In this document: piece after piece, positions 37,501 to 49,000 of the stretch
Layout: every line of letters begins with the position of its first letter
Position numbering within the stretch: the first letter of the stretch is position 1
Origin: Sympetrum striolatum
Taxonomy: Eukaryota > Arthropoda > Insecta > Odonata > Libellulidae
Reading direction: 5' to 3'
Assembly: GCA_947579665.1 (NCBI GenBank)
Contig: OX388350.1
Location: forward strand, 40,271,393 to 40,335,392
DNA length: 64,000 bases
Notes under the pieces: generated by a model
The model's database searches: none
Seen by the model: only the letters and a program-made list of their open reading frames with translations
What the model was told of the DNA's origin: nothing
Translations under genes and position numbers: made by a program

Positions 37501-40500
37501 TTGCTTATTATAACTTTTACAAGGAATTTTAAAATTATTTTGTCTTGAGCTTTTTTAGACGCATTTCAATTTCTGAACTAATAGACATCTAGCTTTTTAG
37601 GTACTCCCTGAACACATGTAAATAAATAAAGGTGAATAGTAATATTTTTTACTAAAAGTTGTTTACTTCATAAATTATATTATTACCTAAAGTTTAGCAC
37701 TCAAAAATAATAATTAGTTCAATTAATCTTACAACTTTGGCTGAAAATTGATCTGTTGTATGAAATACAACGCACGACTGTTCATGCTGTGATCATAGGC
37801 GCGACTGATGAAAGGTTAAGCCTCAAAGGTAGACTTATACGCCGGCATAAACGGTATATAAGATTAGTTTCTTCAAGAAAGGCATTCAAGTTACAATTCC
37901 CTTGAATTAAGATAATATTAGAAGATTCTGCTTCTTGTAAAGCATAAATTATAAGGTAATGTAAAATAGTTTACCATTAACTGTCAAAGACATTCCTCTA
38001 AGAGCTGTGGGTCCAACCAACTGCGATTTCATCTGGCCTTCGTGGTAAATAAATATAGTAGGTAAATTACTGTCAGGATAATTAGGGATGCATGTGGTTG
38101 AAACACTCCGAAGAAACTTGGTGGCAGGAAATTTTTCAGCAAGCTGGGTCAAAAACTGATTGACAAGGGTACATTGAGGAACCCTGTAAAGATAAAAAGA
38201 AAACATTTTTTTCCTGAGCATATCTTCATATTAAATTAATAAGTCTTTTATAAGGTTGAGAAAGATAAAATTTCCATGGCATGACTCGTAATTTAAAATA
38301 TTTTGATTTATCAAGGAGAAGTTTTTGTTAATCAGATCATTTTACAATTAAAAGTTAACAACAATCTTAAAATTTGGAGAATAAAAAGCAAAAATGCCAC
38401 ATCAAGATAAAAGAATAATATAAACATTCATTCATATTAATCACTAATATTTCTGTAAAGGCTGTACTTCACTAGGGGAGAAATTTTTCCTTCAAATGAA
38501 AAATTGAACAAAGTTGTTTACAATTGACTGGACAGATATTGAATAACATATAATTCTTTGTAGAATAAAACATGGAAAACTAATAGTTAGGAGTTCAATT
38601 TATTCTTTAGAATTTTAGGAGTTTAATTTATTCTTTAGTATATAGGTTTCCAATTGCCATAGATTAAGATTGGGTTCTTGGAAATGCAGGAAATAAATTT
38701 GTATTATTTAATGAAAACCAATTTCTGTGATGGGGAAGACATTCTCAACAGTCTTCAGAGTAAATAAGTGTTATAGCTGCCCTAATAGAGACAGATTAAA
38801 GGTCATTTTTGCATGAATATGTCCCTGAAAGCTGACTCCTTAATGTACGAGAGGTTTTCAAATGAAAAGGTACAAAACGACACTGGGTATAATGAAAGTT
38901 TTTGTTCAAAATGAATCACCTGAGGCCAAGCTGAAAGATACCCTGTTCCTAGAATTCTTGTGGATGTGACAAGAGCAAGTCCTTCACTGATTGATTGTGT
39001 GCTCCATCCAAGGATCTCTGTTCCCAGAATAAGAGCCATTCCATCACTGAGTTCTTCAGTTTGTCATCCGAGTCCCTTTCAGATGTTTTTTTTTTATCGG
39101 ACCAAACAGATGAAAGTCACAGGATGACAATTCTGGGCTGTAGGGAGAATTCTCAAGCTGCTTCCACTTGAACTTGGCCAGAAATCTGAGAAAATCTCGT
39201 TACTCTTCAATTGTCAGTTACAATGTGAATGCCACGAGGTCCTCATATGCACAAGGCATCAATCTGACGGAACATACTATCAGTCAGTGAAGGACTTGCT
39301 ATTGTCACAGCCACAGGAATTATGGGAACAGGGAATCCTTTGGCTCATGAAACAGTGGAATAGTTGTGCTCAGACCTCTGGAGATTACTTTTGAATGTAG
39401 ACTTCAATTATACTCAAAAGTTGTTTCATGCCTTTTCATTTGAACACCCCTCGAATTATGATAGAATGACAATTTTCTTTGTTGTAACCCAAAACACTAA
39501 CCCTTGCTTAAAAAGATGTAGAACCACCCAGATTCCTTTACCAGCCTGGTTGACTTGCTCGACATAATCTTGTGCACTAATTTCCCTAACATCACCAAAA
39601 CGATTCCTTGCCACGGCTGCTTTCATTTCAGCAATTCTCTTCTGCCTGTACTCCAGCAATACCCTTTCATCTTCCTCATCTTCTAATTCGTCCAACTCAT
39701 CTAGGTCTAAATCCTCTAATTGTTTGGCTATGGAGATAAAGACATTTAGGTTAAATACTACATAACAACACTTTCCAGACAAGAACTACTACAGTCACTC
39801 GCTGCCAATAAAAATATGGTATGATTAAGCTATATGTCCGACTTCCTACAGAAATCAAAACATTTATTGCATGAAATAGACTTTGTCAAGTGAAAAAAAA
39901 GAAAAACAATCTCTTTCATTGAAGCAGAAATTCCCTAATTACCTCTAAGGAATGTTTAAATATGTAGGAGATTCTTGTCACAAGAGTAATTTACTCTTAT
40001 GCCAGCCACCTCTCTTAATCAAATAGAATTAATTCTAAAAAACAAGAAAAGGTTATAATATTGCCTTTTAGGGATTTAACCAGTCATTTAATGACACAAT
40101 TTTTATTGCACTTTCTATTACACCACATATGAGGTTTAATCCTCATGAAACGAAGTAGGGAGTTAGTGAAGATGATACCAAACTGTCACAAAAGGAGGTT
40201 TTACGACGATCTTGGGAAAGAGACAGAACAGGGATGACAACAGAATTTGATCAAGTATTTAAAATCAACTTTTAAATTCAATTTTGAAATCTAAAACTAA
40301 GCAAATCATTATTTTTTCGTACGAGGCCACCTTAGCATTTTTTGTTTATTAAAATAAAGGCTCTCTTGAGAATGAAAAATTGAGATTCTTTTTCTCTGAC
40401 TGACGAAGAAATAAAACCAATACAACTCAAAATATCTTTCTTTACAATTTTTAATCGATAGGTATAAACATTATAATTACTTTATCAAATAAAAATGAGG

Positions 40501-41135
40501 AATAATAACAAGAAAAATAATTGGCTACACAGTTGAGAAGCCAATATTTCAACATCAGAAACTTATTTTTCATTTAAGAATGGAGTCTCTGAGATAAAGG
40601 AGAAGAAATTCTGCAAGGGGTTAGGTATGGAAAGTCAATAAGATCTTATTTGCAGTTTTCTTTTACTGTCTCATTTGAATCTGGATTTGAAATTCTTGTC
40701 CTTGAATTTATTTTGCTGGGCGGTCAATATTACATGACCATCACTGCGTGAGTTCTTTTGATTTATTTTACTCTATAGCATTTATTATGGTAGGTAGTCT
40801 CACATTTTTACTACCGAGTAAAATTATTTAATTCATAGAAACTTATGTATTAACAACGTTTCGACACGTGCTTACAGTACCTTGACCCCCTTGCTTTGCG
40901 TTGATAGTGGAATCTACGATCTTCACTATTTCTTCCTCAGTAATTTCTTTTTCTTTGGGCGGCAAAATACCTTTGCTTCGGAGTATGTCATTCCACTGAG
41001 TATCGGCATTAGGATCCTTAAGTGAAATTTTTAAATACTGTCAGCTCAACGAGTCCAAGAATTACGAGGTATCAAACAGTTCGTATACAATCGAAATCAG
41101 ACAGAGAAGAAAGCCATTCGACAATACCTGCATCT
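34541..41135 (-). CDS. PDCL3: Phosducin-like protein 3 (viral IAP-associated factor)
   Basis: Five coding exons, 230 aa: 41130-41135 (Met-Gln only), 40881-41016, 39502-39727, 37975-38183, 34541-34656; phases close. PDCL3 is a cytosolic thioredoxin-fold co-chaperone of the CCT chaperonin, also reported to bind IAPs. The start [20 protein letters not shown] is the family's typical N-terminus, which is what identifies the two-codon exon. An acidic [20 protein letters not shown] stretch follows, then the thioredoxin-like domain with [37 protein letters not shown] and [15 protein letters not shown]. It lacks a long charged tail; human PDCL3 is 239 aa. Introns 3 and 4 contain a mariner relic and a nested TIR element. 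It diverges from GDAP1. Confidence 0.95.
36098..37862. mobile_element. TIR transposon relic carrying a nested insertion
   Basis: Left end ...CATGCCGGCATATAGGTCGA and reverse-complemented right end ...TATGCCGGCGTATAAGTCTA are inverted, and both continue to a TTTGAGG-like word. Inner copies of TATAAGTCGACCC occur near 36173 and 37214. No convincing transposase remains. A piggyBac-like MITE (37247-37819) sits near its right end. It lies in an intron of PDCL3. Confidence 0.7.
37247..37819. mobile_element. piggyBac-like MITE (nested)
   Basis: Bounded by TTAA on both sides. Inverted ends are TTAACCCTCTGACAGTCG and, reverse-complemented, TTAACCTTTCATCAGTCG. Subterminal words GTACAACACA, CATACAACACACGACCG and ATACAACGCACGACTG repeat internally. 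TTAA targeting is diagnostic of piggyBac-type elements. Confidence 0.75.
38846..39455 (-). mobile_element. Degenerate mariner element
   Basis: Inverted ends: ACGAGAGGTTTTCAAATGAA at left, and reverse-complemented right end TCGAGGGGTGTTCAAATGAA. The minus strand encodes a broken transposase C-terminus: [20 protein letters not shown] then [14 protein letters not shown], matching the YSPDLAPSDYHLF region of mariner transposases. In PDCL3 intron 3. Confidence 0.85.
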
Positions 41136-41822
41136 TTTGCTTATATTTTAATCAAGGGTTTCTGTTTCCTTAAGAATTTTTAAATTTTGAGTTTTACCCG
41201 AACCAAATTTAGCCACCAAAAGGTACAGAAGGGGAGTTGCCTTCGTTGCCTTACATAAATAGACACGATCTCTCGAATTGCGTTACCAACCGTTGAAAGA
41301 TTTTAGGGAAAACTTACATCGTAATTTTTTTACTACTAGTTTTTCGTACTAATGGCTTTGTGACTGTATTTCATAGTAGCTGATTTAACCAAAGAGCATC
41401 TACAATTACTTTATAAGTAAACTATATGTAATGTTTTGCCAGATTCAATCATATTATTCAATTAGATTTGTCTAGCTCAAGCGGAAAATCATTCGTTAGA
41501 TCCGCGATCTAAATGTTGTTTTAAATACCGAATGAATAATTAAATTTCTTACTCTGTGTTAGGAGATGCGATTAATGATTAATCAGTTTCACTTTAGATT
41601 GACAATTCTCAATGATTAGATATATTATTCTTCCAGCCAACGGACATCAAGTTCCTTAGCTTAACTACCTAGATAGATGAATGGAAGAAAAAAGTATCTT
41701 TGTAGTTTTATAATTTTTAATACTGGGGAGATTTGCGTGTGGGGATTTTTGGAATACGTTATATTCCCAGTTTAAGTTAGAAAGTAATCCATATCAATGA
41801 ATTAAGATGCAAGAGATGCTAT

Positions 41823-41882
41823 GGTAAAGTTTCGGAAGAGATACAGAATTTCTTCCTGACGGTCCTCTTCCGAAATTTTACC
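41823..41882. repeat. Hairpin with 18-bp arms
   Basis: GGTAAAGTTTCGGAAGAG and its complement CTCTTCCGAAATTTTACC differ at one position and are separated by 24 bp. It could be a transposon remnant; no tag word follows it. Confidence 0.75.
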
Positions 41883-42705
41883 CAATATTGTAATTTTAAA
41901 GACGTTTTCTGTTGGTATTACACATTACCGCGCCATATGCAACTTTCTTGTCATTCCTTCAGTTGGCGCGGTTGGCCAGGGGGGCGACTCTCGTTCATTT
42001 GTTCTCTCAGGGAGTTTCTTGGAGATTGCGTGTCGGTGTCACTACTTGTACTACATTGCGTTAAGGGGAGAGTAAATATGAAGTTAATATTAAATAATTC
42101 TTTATTAATAAAACCTTTATAACTACAATATGATGACAGAGGTCACCTTGACCTTATATGATTATTATTATATGGTAATATTTACATGATTTACAAAAAC
42201 TTTCTCTCTACAAATCCACGAATGAGGAGCCAGAATGGTTTAAACGGTCCAAACATTCGAAGGAAGCAAGCGAATTTACCTGAAGCGTCTTAATCTTAAA
42301 TGTGATTTGCAATCGTTAATCGCAAAATAAAATATATTTGCGAAGAATTTGAATTTCAAGGAGATGAAGATTATTCTTCGATGAGCTTGAGATTAAATAT
42401 TTCTAATTTCCTAGCGGAAAGCAAAAGTAAGGAAATTAATGACGTAACATTGGTAAGTGTATGACCTTTTGCTAACATTGTTCTATCCAGTTGATGAGAT
42501 AGTGAAATTGTAATAAACTTTGTCATCTTGAAGTTACGCTATTATTGCTAAACGAAAATTGACGTTAAATATGCCATAATAATGATATATGCGCTGTTTT
42601 ATCGTTATGAATATGTGTGAATGAATACTAGTGAATGAAATAATGCCGTTAAAGTGAATTTTGAATAACCTATCTGAAGTTAGATTCCTGCTAGTTTTAT
42701 TTATT

Positions 42706-43215
42706 TGTTAAAATATTATCTTACAGGCACTCAGTATCGAAGCAGAAGATAAAGATGTAGGCTTCTTGTGTTATAAATGCAGAGGAGCTCTAAACTTCCG
42801 GAATTGTATAGAATATTTTCATTAAAAAGGTAAAAATGCATATTTTTGACGTTAAGTTTGTCTTTACGTAGTGTTAATCTCAAAGATAATGATGATATAT
42901 CGATCCCAGCTGTCATATTAAAGGACTAAAACATAAGATTAGTTATTAATATGTTAAAATGTTATCTTACAGGCACTCAATATCATAGCAGAAGATAAAG
43001 ATGTAGGATTCTTGTTTTAGGAATGCAGAGGAGTTCTAGGTTGCAAACTTCGGGAATTGTGTAGGATATTTCTTTTAAAAAGGTAAAAATTCATATTTAT
43101 GATGTTAAGTTGGCTTTATAAATTTACACTACGTATACGTAGTGTAAATCTCAAAGATAATGATGATTTATCGATCCCAGCTATTACATTAAAGGACTAA
43201 AACATAAGATTAGTG
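42706..43215 (+). repeat. Tandem duplication of an exon-like cassette (about 245 bp)
   Basis: Two copies (about 42706-42943 and 42950-43215) share TGTTAAAAT(A/G)TTATCTTACAG, then GCACTCA, AAGATAAAGATGTAGG and the end AAAGGACTAAAACATAAGATT. Each contains an acceptor-like TTATCTTACAG and a donor-like AAAAAGGTAAAA. Copy 1 between them reads ALSIEAEDKDVGFLCYKCRG and onward to CIEYFH and a stop. Copy 2 is stopped early after DVGFLF. Copy 2 also has a 28-bp perfect palindrome at 43122-43149. Confidence 0.75.
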
Positions 43216-43427
43216 AAACAATAAAGTGTAATAGCATCCTAAGAGGCAGGTTATCCAAACTCAACAGCAGACTTTTTTAATGTCCAAGGGAGGCAGTAAA
43301 GCATTCTTTAGTGATTCAAAACAGAATAATTAGGATTTTTAGTTACACTTAGAGCTTGTGTTTACTGGTTTTATGTGTAGTTCTACCACATTTTGCTGCT
43401 TACTTGGTGTTATGATACCTGTTGTTG

Positions 43428-43802
43428 TTTGTTACCTCTCTGTGGGATTTCACCTTTTCATGGTATGGTGGATTTAGTGGTCCAGTGAAGATATTTGTGG
43501 TGCCAGAATGTCTGTAGGAAGTTTATTTCCAAGTAACCAAGTTCTGCACTAATTAAAAGAATAAAACAGAGTAATTGAAATAACTCAGTATACCAAGAAC
43601 ATTTGTTTATAGATTTTTTGTTTATCTCTGGCACATCATGCTTCATAGTCTAGGACATGTGTTTACTTCCAGATATGTAATAGCTATCGTTATTTGTAAC
43701 CTCTGTTGAAATTCACCTTTTGGTTGAGTGGATTGTGTGCTTCAATGAAGCCATTTGTGATAGCTATAATTTACTTAATCTATTTCCAAGTAACTGGATT
43801 CA
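43428..43802 (+). repeat. Diverged direct duplication (about 265 bp apart)
   Basis: Segment 43428-43543 and segment 43695-43800 share TTGTAACCTCT-like starts, ATTTCACCTTTT / ATTCACCTTTTGG, GTGGATT, ATTTGTG and TATTTCCAAGTAAC in the same order. No coding sense seen. Confidence 0.6.
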
Positions 43803-44055
43803 AATTGTCCCCTGTAGTAGTGAATATCAAAATTTGTAAATGAGTGTGTATAGTAAAAATAGAAATAGTGTAGAATTAGTAAAAATCTAATTCTTATATT
43901 ATTTACTAATTCCTCATTTACTTTGTGGTACCAAGCTATATACTACATCATGAAAGGAGTTATAAAGAGTAATTTATTCCACTAAAAATTTTTATGAACA
44001 GATAGATTGCTTTATTCAACAAACAAGCTTTTCTATGGCAACAACTTAATTATTA

Positions 44056-44406
44056 TTAACCCTTGAAGTGAGGTCGTTGACCTCATTTCAAAGTCTGTTG
44101 TTATAGTCCACAGCCTAAAAAAAACATTTGTATAAAACGTATATCTTGCTGATATACTTTCATTGCTTTAGGACAAACTTTTCTTTTAATTTTAAATATA
44201 TTTTGTTCAAACATTTTGCCTAGCAACAGTTTTAGGGGGGGAAATGCAATAGTCTTATTATGGTGATATAAGTAAAATGAAGGTCCAATTAAGATATATA
44301 TTTTCATTAGAATTGAGATGTTATCACAATTTGACCCAAATAACAGAATTTAGAAAAATAAAACGGTATTTCAATTGCAGTTTTCTTACAGTCCTCAAAG
44401 GGTTAC
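44056..44406. mobile_element. piggyBac-like MITE
   Basis: Left end TTAACCCTTGAAGTGAGG and reverse-complemented right end GTAACCCTTTGAGGACTG are inverted. The left flank carries TTAA; the right is GTAA, a one-base change. About 350 bp, with no transposase. Confidence 0.6.
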
Positions 44407-44559
44407 GGGGCCATAGTAAATGATAAGTAATGTTAATGTCTTGCCAGTAAACAAGAGGAAGTTGAATTTTTTCTCTTAGAACAGGTTTCATTCCTTGTTA
44501 TAAGGATACTTTCCTTGCAAAAAGCTATTTTATGATACAAATTATATACCGTATAGAAT

Positions 44560-44815
44560 TTCAGGAAATCCCTTGGAACTCGTGATGCATCATAAATACC
44601 TAGGAATTACAATCAGTAGTACTTTTTCCTTCAAAGAGCATATTCTAAGTGTAATTGGAAAGGCGAATGGGATGCAAAGGTTAGCCAGTAGAATTCTGAG
44701 GGTATATTCATCTTAAGTAAAAGAAATTGCATATCTTTCCTTTATTTGACCTCTACTTTAGTATTGCTGTGCGATTTGGGATCCTCACGAAGTAGGATTA
44801 ATTTCCAATCTTGAT
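44560..44815 (+). mobile_element. LINE reverse-transcriptase fragment
   Basis: Translates, with stops, as LELVMHHKYLGITISSTFSF, KEHILSVIGKANGMQRLASR, VKEIAYLSFI and YCCAIWDPHEVGLISNL. This is the thumb-like region after the reverse-transcriptase fingers of CR1/jockey-type LINEs (KYLGVTIS... AVWDPH). It may be the same family as the tail at 2690-3010. Confidence 0.8.
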
Positions 44816-46082
44816 AGTTAGTTATTAACATTTAATTATTTTAGTAAAATTCCTCTCAACCAACCCTTCACTAAAATCACAGAAATATCTTCCCCTTCCC
44901 TACACCAAAATTTCAAGAGTGCAAATGTCTGGTTTTTGGTTTGCTTTAACTAACCAGATGATGATGATGATCAATGCCTCTTTCTTTAAAACAGGTTATT
45001 TGTTTATAAAAATTAGGATAATGTGAACACTTATAAGAAACTACTCTATATAACTCCTCTCTCATTAAATGTTTTAATTTTCTGTTAATTGCATTTCTAT
45101 GTGAGATCTAGTAGATCAATGAGTGTGCTTTTCATTAAATGTGCCATCGTTTTCTTACTTATGAAATATACTTTCATATATTTAAGTGCTTTTTGTAGTG
45201 CAATGCATCTTGTATTGAAAAAGACTTGATGGATTTTCATTTTAATTATTTATTGTAAGAAAAACTAGTGCTTGCTGACTGTGACTTTTAATATAATTAA
45301 CAGTGGTGAGCTCAGGATTGTTTCGGTTTTTAAAAGAATTTACTTGTTTGTACCTATTCCATCAAATATCAATTCAAAAATAGGTTTCTTTACCCTATGA
45401 ATGCTTTTTAACCACATTTGTAGTAAAGCTGGTATCTAAAGGGAGGAACTATCTGTATTTATGTTCACCAAAGTGAATTTTAAGATACCCATGCTTTTTT
45501 AAGTCTTCTAGTTTTGTACTTGTATAATTGTGAAAATGATACTCGAATTTCATCACGATATGCATTTTCTCTTTTAAATTTATTGTACAACATTTACGTT
45601 GAAACGCATGAATGTTTATTAATTGTATGTTCGATAATTATAGGCAGAGTACAGTTAGATAAATTTTTACGGCCATCACAATATTTTCTGTGATTACCGA
45701 TTATCTAGCAAAATTCATTATGTTGAAAAATGTATTTCTTCGTGTATAATGAAATGTTTTAATAAATTTTCCTATAAGAACATATTTTACTTGTAATTAT
45801 TCATGTTCTCTACAGCGGAATATACCTCTGCAAACCTAAAATAAATATAAAAATTTCGAAAGTACGGGATATTTACAAAAGCGTAGCAGCCGTATTGCTA
45901 GCAGACGACTAACAGCGCCACTGGGGCCACTGGCGGTAGTCTCCGAAGAAGTGCCTTACCTCCCCTTCTTATGGAGAGTCGCCCCCATGGTTGGCGCTAG
46001 CAGCAAAACAATAGATCCTTGAATTTTATGCATAACCTTCAGGCGAAAGTTACATGTTAATTCGTACTGTTTAATACGAAAA

Positions 46083-49000
46083 ATGGCTTCAGGTGAAACG
46101 GACGATCGCTTTAGCACTGTACATAGTAGCAATGGCAAAGGAAATGGGCTTTTGCTTTATTATTATCATTATTCTTTTTATTCCCAGAAGGTAAAGTAAT
46201 GTGTCATTAATCTGACAGCCTGCTTTTTCGCCTGAATTTTGCAATACTGGCATTCATTGTAACTTATTGCACTTGTAGGAGAAACGTTGATGTTTTCTTC
46301 GAATAAAGGTGGCCTTGATTGCAGGTTCTCATGGCTCTTCATGAGAAAAAATTGGATTTTAAATCACATGTTGTGATGATTAAGAAAGGAGAGCAGTATC
46401 AGCCTTGGTTTTTACAAATCAATCCACGGGGAGAAGTACCTGTATTAAAAGATGGAGTAAAGATAATTCCTGATTCTTCGCGAATTATTGAATACTTAGA
46501 TGATAACTTCAGTAACGGTAACTATTAATACAAAAGAATATGTTTGTATTATATCTGAGGAAGTTCTCGCTAAGCAAATATTTTATTTTACCTAGGAAAC
46601 TCTCCTCGACTTATTCCATTAGATCAGGGACCAGAAATGAAACAAAAAGTCTTATATTTCCGAAACATCTTGGATCGACTCCCTGCTGGTGTTATCACTA
46701 TGGGTTCTTTCTATAATCCTGAATTTTGTCAGTCACCCAAGCCGCCCTTTATTAAACCCGTAAGAAAAATGTTGATGGGTACGTTTGGACTAAACGTTGG
46801 CCACGTAATTGATCTCTGTGGCCTTTTAGCCCGTAAAGTTAATAATCTCATCTTATTCTTAGTTGCTGATCGAAATAGTGCTAAGTCACTGAGAGGCCAT
46901 GCAGAAAAGAATCCAGAGCACAAAGATATTCTTCTGCAGAAAGCCGAGTTTCAGGAACTTAAACACACAACTGTCACTAGTAAGACGGAGTACTCCAAGG
47001 TGCTAAAACAAGTTGATGAAGTTCTAGACCTAGTAGAATCAGAATTACGTAGTCATGAAACAGGTAAAGATATTTTCCAAGTGTCAACTTTCCTCTTCGG
47101 AATGATTTAAATGCTAGTTTTGACATCCAGTTTCCTTTTATTTATTAGTCTTTTGTGAGTAGCTTTTGCCTTTTTAATCAATATCTCTGATGCATGGGAA
47201 AGGGATAAAGTGAACCTTTGCACGTTGAGATGTGCATTATTAAAACCCTCCCTAAAAATTGCAAAATTCTAAGGTGGCCCAAAGTGATCTGGTGTCAACT
47301 TTTAGTTTGAGATACTAATATTACCTTGTATCTATGTCATCACTAGGCCCTATATTTTATTAATTATAAAAATATCAAGTAACGTAACCTTACTTTGTAG
47401 CTTGAATATTTTAAGTGAAGAATATAAAACATATAGCTACAGAGAACTGTGTGGGATTGATTTCTAAAGTTTAATTTAGTTTTATAAACTAGGTGGTACC
47501 TCACCCCTCTGACATAAGCTACTAAGAGCTTGCTGAGAGGAATGAGATTTACTAGGCAGGATAGGGAGTGGGGTAGTTTGCCCTTGCTTTCCTCAATGAG
47601 CCAAAATGCTATAATCAGAACATGTCCTCACAAGTGAAGCACAATGACTATGGGTAACACTTTTCTTGGCAATCTGTAAGGAGAGACCATAATCAGTGCA
47701 ATTACTCACTCATACCTCGGTACCTTTCATTTCATCACAGCTATGATCTTCCGGTTCTTTATAGTTCATTGAGGCTGAATTGCCACGGTTAGGCCACACA
47801 GTGGAAAAGGTTGTAACATATTTACCATCTGATTTAACGTGAGATGTTATAGTACCACATAGTAGAGAGCCTGTTTCAAAATTTACTTGATCAGTGCAAT
47901 TATCCACTCATACCACAGAAACTTTTATTTCCTCACAACCATGATCAAGATTAGGACAAAATAAATCGAAGGATACATTTTTCTCTGTCCTGGACTAAGT
48001 GACAATTAAAATATTCTATTCATTAGAATATGATAGCAGGAAAATACTAGTGGAAATAAGGTACTTAACATATTGTTGAGGTCCTAGTGGTCTAAGGATG
48101 TGCCATAATGCATAGTGTGTACATGAATGGGTTGATGGACATGGAGCTAGGAAAAAGCCAAATAAAAGAAGCCATGTTGTAAATGAGTAAATTAAACTCA
48201 TTGCTTAAAGTCTCACCCTATTTCTACTAATTTATGGATAGCATAGACTTGTCATCATCATCATTTGGTATTCTGCCTATTGGCAGGTTCCATACACCAC
48301 AACTGTTTCCACTTAATCCTGTCCCGGGCTGCTTCTTTGGTCTCCTTGTATCCTCCTCTCTTCATCTCATCTATTAACTAGCTTCTTTCTCTTCTCTTTT
48401 CTCCCTCCACCATCCTTCATTGGCTGTAATTAGAATCCCCTTCCCTCTTACAATATATCCGATCCAGCTTCCTTTCCTCTTCTGTATTGTGGGGAGTAAT
48501 GTTTTTTCCTCCCTAACTCTTCTTAGCACTTCATTTCTTATTCTATCAACCCATTTTATTCTCTCCATCTTCCTCCATACCCACATTTCAAAAGCTTCAA
48601 TCCTATTCTTCTCTTTTCTTCCTAAGGTCCATGTTTCGCATCCATAATAACATAGCGCTCCATACAAAACATTTCACCAATCTCTTCCTCAGTTTTAGAT
48701 TAATACTACTGCACAGCACATTTCTCTTCTTATAGAAGGCTTCCTTTGCCATAGTTATTCTTGTCTTGATCTCTGTACTACTCTTCCAATCCTCCGTCAG
48801 CATGCTCCCCAGATATCTATACCTTTTAATTTTATTTTTCAAATATTTATCTCTCACTAGTGATTGCCCAGTAGTCGAAATTTGACTTTAATTCATTAAA
48901 TTTTTATGTTTGAATGTTATTGAGGTTCTTTTGTCAAAGAGTTTACCTGTATAATCATCACTTGTTATTTCAAAAAAAATTGTTCTTTTACATCAGCTGC

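Larger units (their letters stand above)
41136..46082. other. Divergent intergenic region PDCL3 / GDAP1
   Basis: A 4.9 kb gap that must contain both promoters. It holds a 60-bp hairpin, two local duplications, a piggyBac-like MITE and a LINE fragment (listed separately). The open frame at 41937-42122 has no recognisable features. No TATA box was identified for either gene. Confidence 0.6.

Noticed and set aside
41937..42122. 61-aa plus-strand open frame in the divergent gap
   Set aside because: No start context, domain or splice partner; chance length in this sequence.
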